From assembly GCA_947481755.1 (NCBI GenBank), contig CANKHS010000094.1, positions 1 through 5,685 of the forward strand: a DNA stretch of 5,685 nt, in the 5' to 3' direction. This document shows, piece by piece, positions 5,042 through 5,685 of this stretch (position 1 is its first letter; each line of letters opens with the position of its first letter). The notes under the pieces are model-generated. The model was not told where the DNA came from, searched no databases, and saw nothing but the letters and a program-made list of their open reading frames with translations. This DNA comes from Actinomycetota bacterium (GTDB taxonomy: Bacteria > Actinomycetota > Thermoleophilia > Gaiellales > F1-60-MAGs149). Made by a program: the position numbers and the translations under genes.

Positions 5042-5685
5042 ATGTTCGAACGATTTACAGAACGCGCACGCCAGGTTGTCGTCCTTGCACAGGACGAGGC
5101 CCGTGCGCTCAAGCACAACTACATCGGCACCGAGCACATCCTGCTCGGTCTGCTGCGTGAAGAGGAGGGTCTCGCCGCGCGCGTGCTTGACTCCCTCGAC
5201 ATCACGGTCGAGGACGTGCGCGCGAATGTCGCGCGCATCGTCGGCCAGGGCGAAGAGGTGACGACGGGCCAGATTCCGTTTACACCGCGCGCCAAGAAGG
5301 TGCTCGAGTTGGCACTGCGCGAGGCGCTGTCGCTTGGGCATAACTACATCGGTACGGAGCACATCCTGCTTGGTCTCGTCCGCGAGAACGAGGGTGTCGC
5401 TGCCCGCATCCTGCTCGACTTCGATGCCGACGCCGAGAAGATTCGCAACGAGATCATCCGCATGCTGTCGGGTCCGGGTCGTCGCTCGCAGTCCGGTGGC
5501 ACGGCCGCTGGTGCGGGTGCCGGTGCTGGTTCGCCCGAGTCGAAGAAGTCGTCGAAGTTGCTCGATCAGTTTGGTCGCAACCTGACGAAGCTGGCGACCG
5601 AAGGCAAGCTCGACCCTGTCGTTGGACGCCAGACCGAGATCGAGCGGATGATGCAGATTCTCGTCCGCCGCATGAAGAACAACCC
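5042..5685 (+). CDS. clpC: ATP-dependent Clp unfoldase ClpC, N-terminal part (3' truncated)
   Basis: ClpC is an Hsp100 AAA+ unfoldase that feeds proteins to the ClpP protease. The frame runs open from the ATG at 5042 to the right edge (214 codons and 2 bases). Residues 1-143 hold the two Clp_N repeats that bind adaptors and substrates. Each repeat carries a nearly identical HNYIGTEHILLGL block, at residues 25-37 and 100-112. A flexible linker rich in Gly, Ala and Ser follows (about 144-171). The start of the first AAA+ domain comes next: LLDQFGRNLTKLA (173-185), LDPVVGRQTEIERMMQIL (190-207) and RRMKNN, stopping just before the Walker A loop. The MFERFTERAR start is the ClpC signature, setting it apart from ClpA and ClpB. 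A strong GGAGG lies at 5031-5035. Lacking a ctsR-mcsA-mcsB group upstream, the gene probably stands as its own transcription unit. Whether the full protein is intact cannot be judged here. Confidence 0.96.
   Translation, partial: MFERFTERARQVVVLAQDEARALKHNYIGTEHILLGLLREEEGLAARVLDSLDITVEDVRANVARIVGQGEEVTTGQIPFTPRAKKVLELALREALSLGHNYIGTEHILLGLVRENEGVAARILLDFDADAEKIRNEIIRMLSGPGRRSQSGGTAAGAGAGAGSPESKKSSKLLDQFGRNLTKLATEGKLDPVVGRQTEIERMMQILVRRMKNN
5114..5170 (+). repeat. Clp_N internal repeat, copy 1
   Basis: These 57 bases within clpC encode the conserved block of the first Clp_N repeat (residues 25-43). They match the second copy at 5339-5395 at 46 of 57 positions by my count (17 of 19 residues). 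Most differences are third-base changes, so this reflects the ancient domain duplication preserved by protein constraint, not a recent DNA duplication. Confidence 0.85.
5339..5395 (+). repeat. Clp_N internal repeat, copy 2
   Basis: This is the second copy of the clpC block described at 5114-5170, encoding residues 100-118. The only residue changes between the copies are Leu to Val and Glu to Asn at the end of the block. Confidence 0.85.

Noticed and set aside
5507..5530. Ala-Gly repeat in the clpC linker resembling a microsatellite
   Set aside because: The four Ala-Gly units use varied third bases and fall in the normally variable linker between Clp_N and the first AAA+ domain, so it is ordinary linker sequence.

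Overview
The window reads as core chromosome from a moderately high-GC Gram-positive bacterium, most likely an actinobacterium. The DUF2469-type gene fragment at the left edge points that way, because that family is essentially actinobacterial. GTG starts, tight gene packing and the style of the coaX-methyltransferase pair fit. A Thermoleophilia-like lineage is my best guess, but it is an inference. I see no mobile element, CRISPR array, tRNA or rRNA gene, and no sign of horizontal transfer.

Layout: (1) positions 2-1835, plus strand, hold a tight run of three genes. These are the 3' end of a DUF2469 gene, then coaX (type III pantothenate kinase, first step of coenzyme A synthesis), then a class I SAM-dependent methyltransferase overlapping coaX by the 4-base ATGA. 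(2) dusB (tRNA-dihydrouridine synthase) lies on the minus strand at 1838-2920, converging on the methyltransferase with only 2 bp between the stops. (3) A 104-bp divergent spacer (2921-3024) carries candidate promoters for dusB (probably leaderless) and for greA. (4) greA (transcript-cleavage factor) and lysS (lysyl-tRNA synthetase) follow on the plus strand 6 bp apart, evidently one operon. (5) A 124-bp spacer (4918-5041) rich in inverted repeats leads into clpC (Hsp100 unfoldase), which runs off the right edge after 214 codons, just before the first Walker A motif.

The genes share housekeeping themes: cofactor supply (coaX), tRNA modification and charging (dusB, lysS), transcription fidelity (greA) and protein quality control (clpC). 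The order coaX ... dusB, greA, lysS ... clpC resembles the well-known Firmicutes arrangement, but dusB is inverted and the Firmicutes heat-shock genes ctsR-mcsA-mcsB are absent before clpC.

No dramatic new system is visible. The best candidate for something undescribed is the clpC leader. A predicted extended -10 element would start transcription at the edge of an approximately 56-nt sequence that can fold as a three-helix junction, with the 3' strand of its closing helix overlapping the clpC Shine-Dalgarno. This is a hand-drawn fold and needs comparative support.
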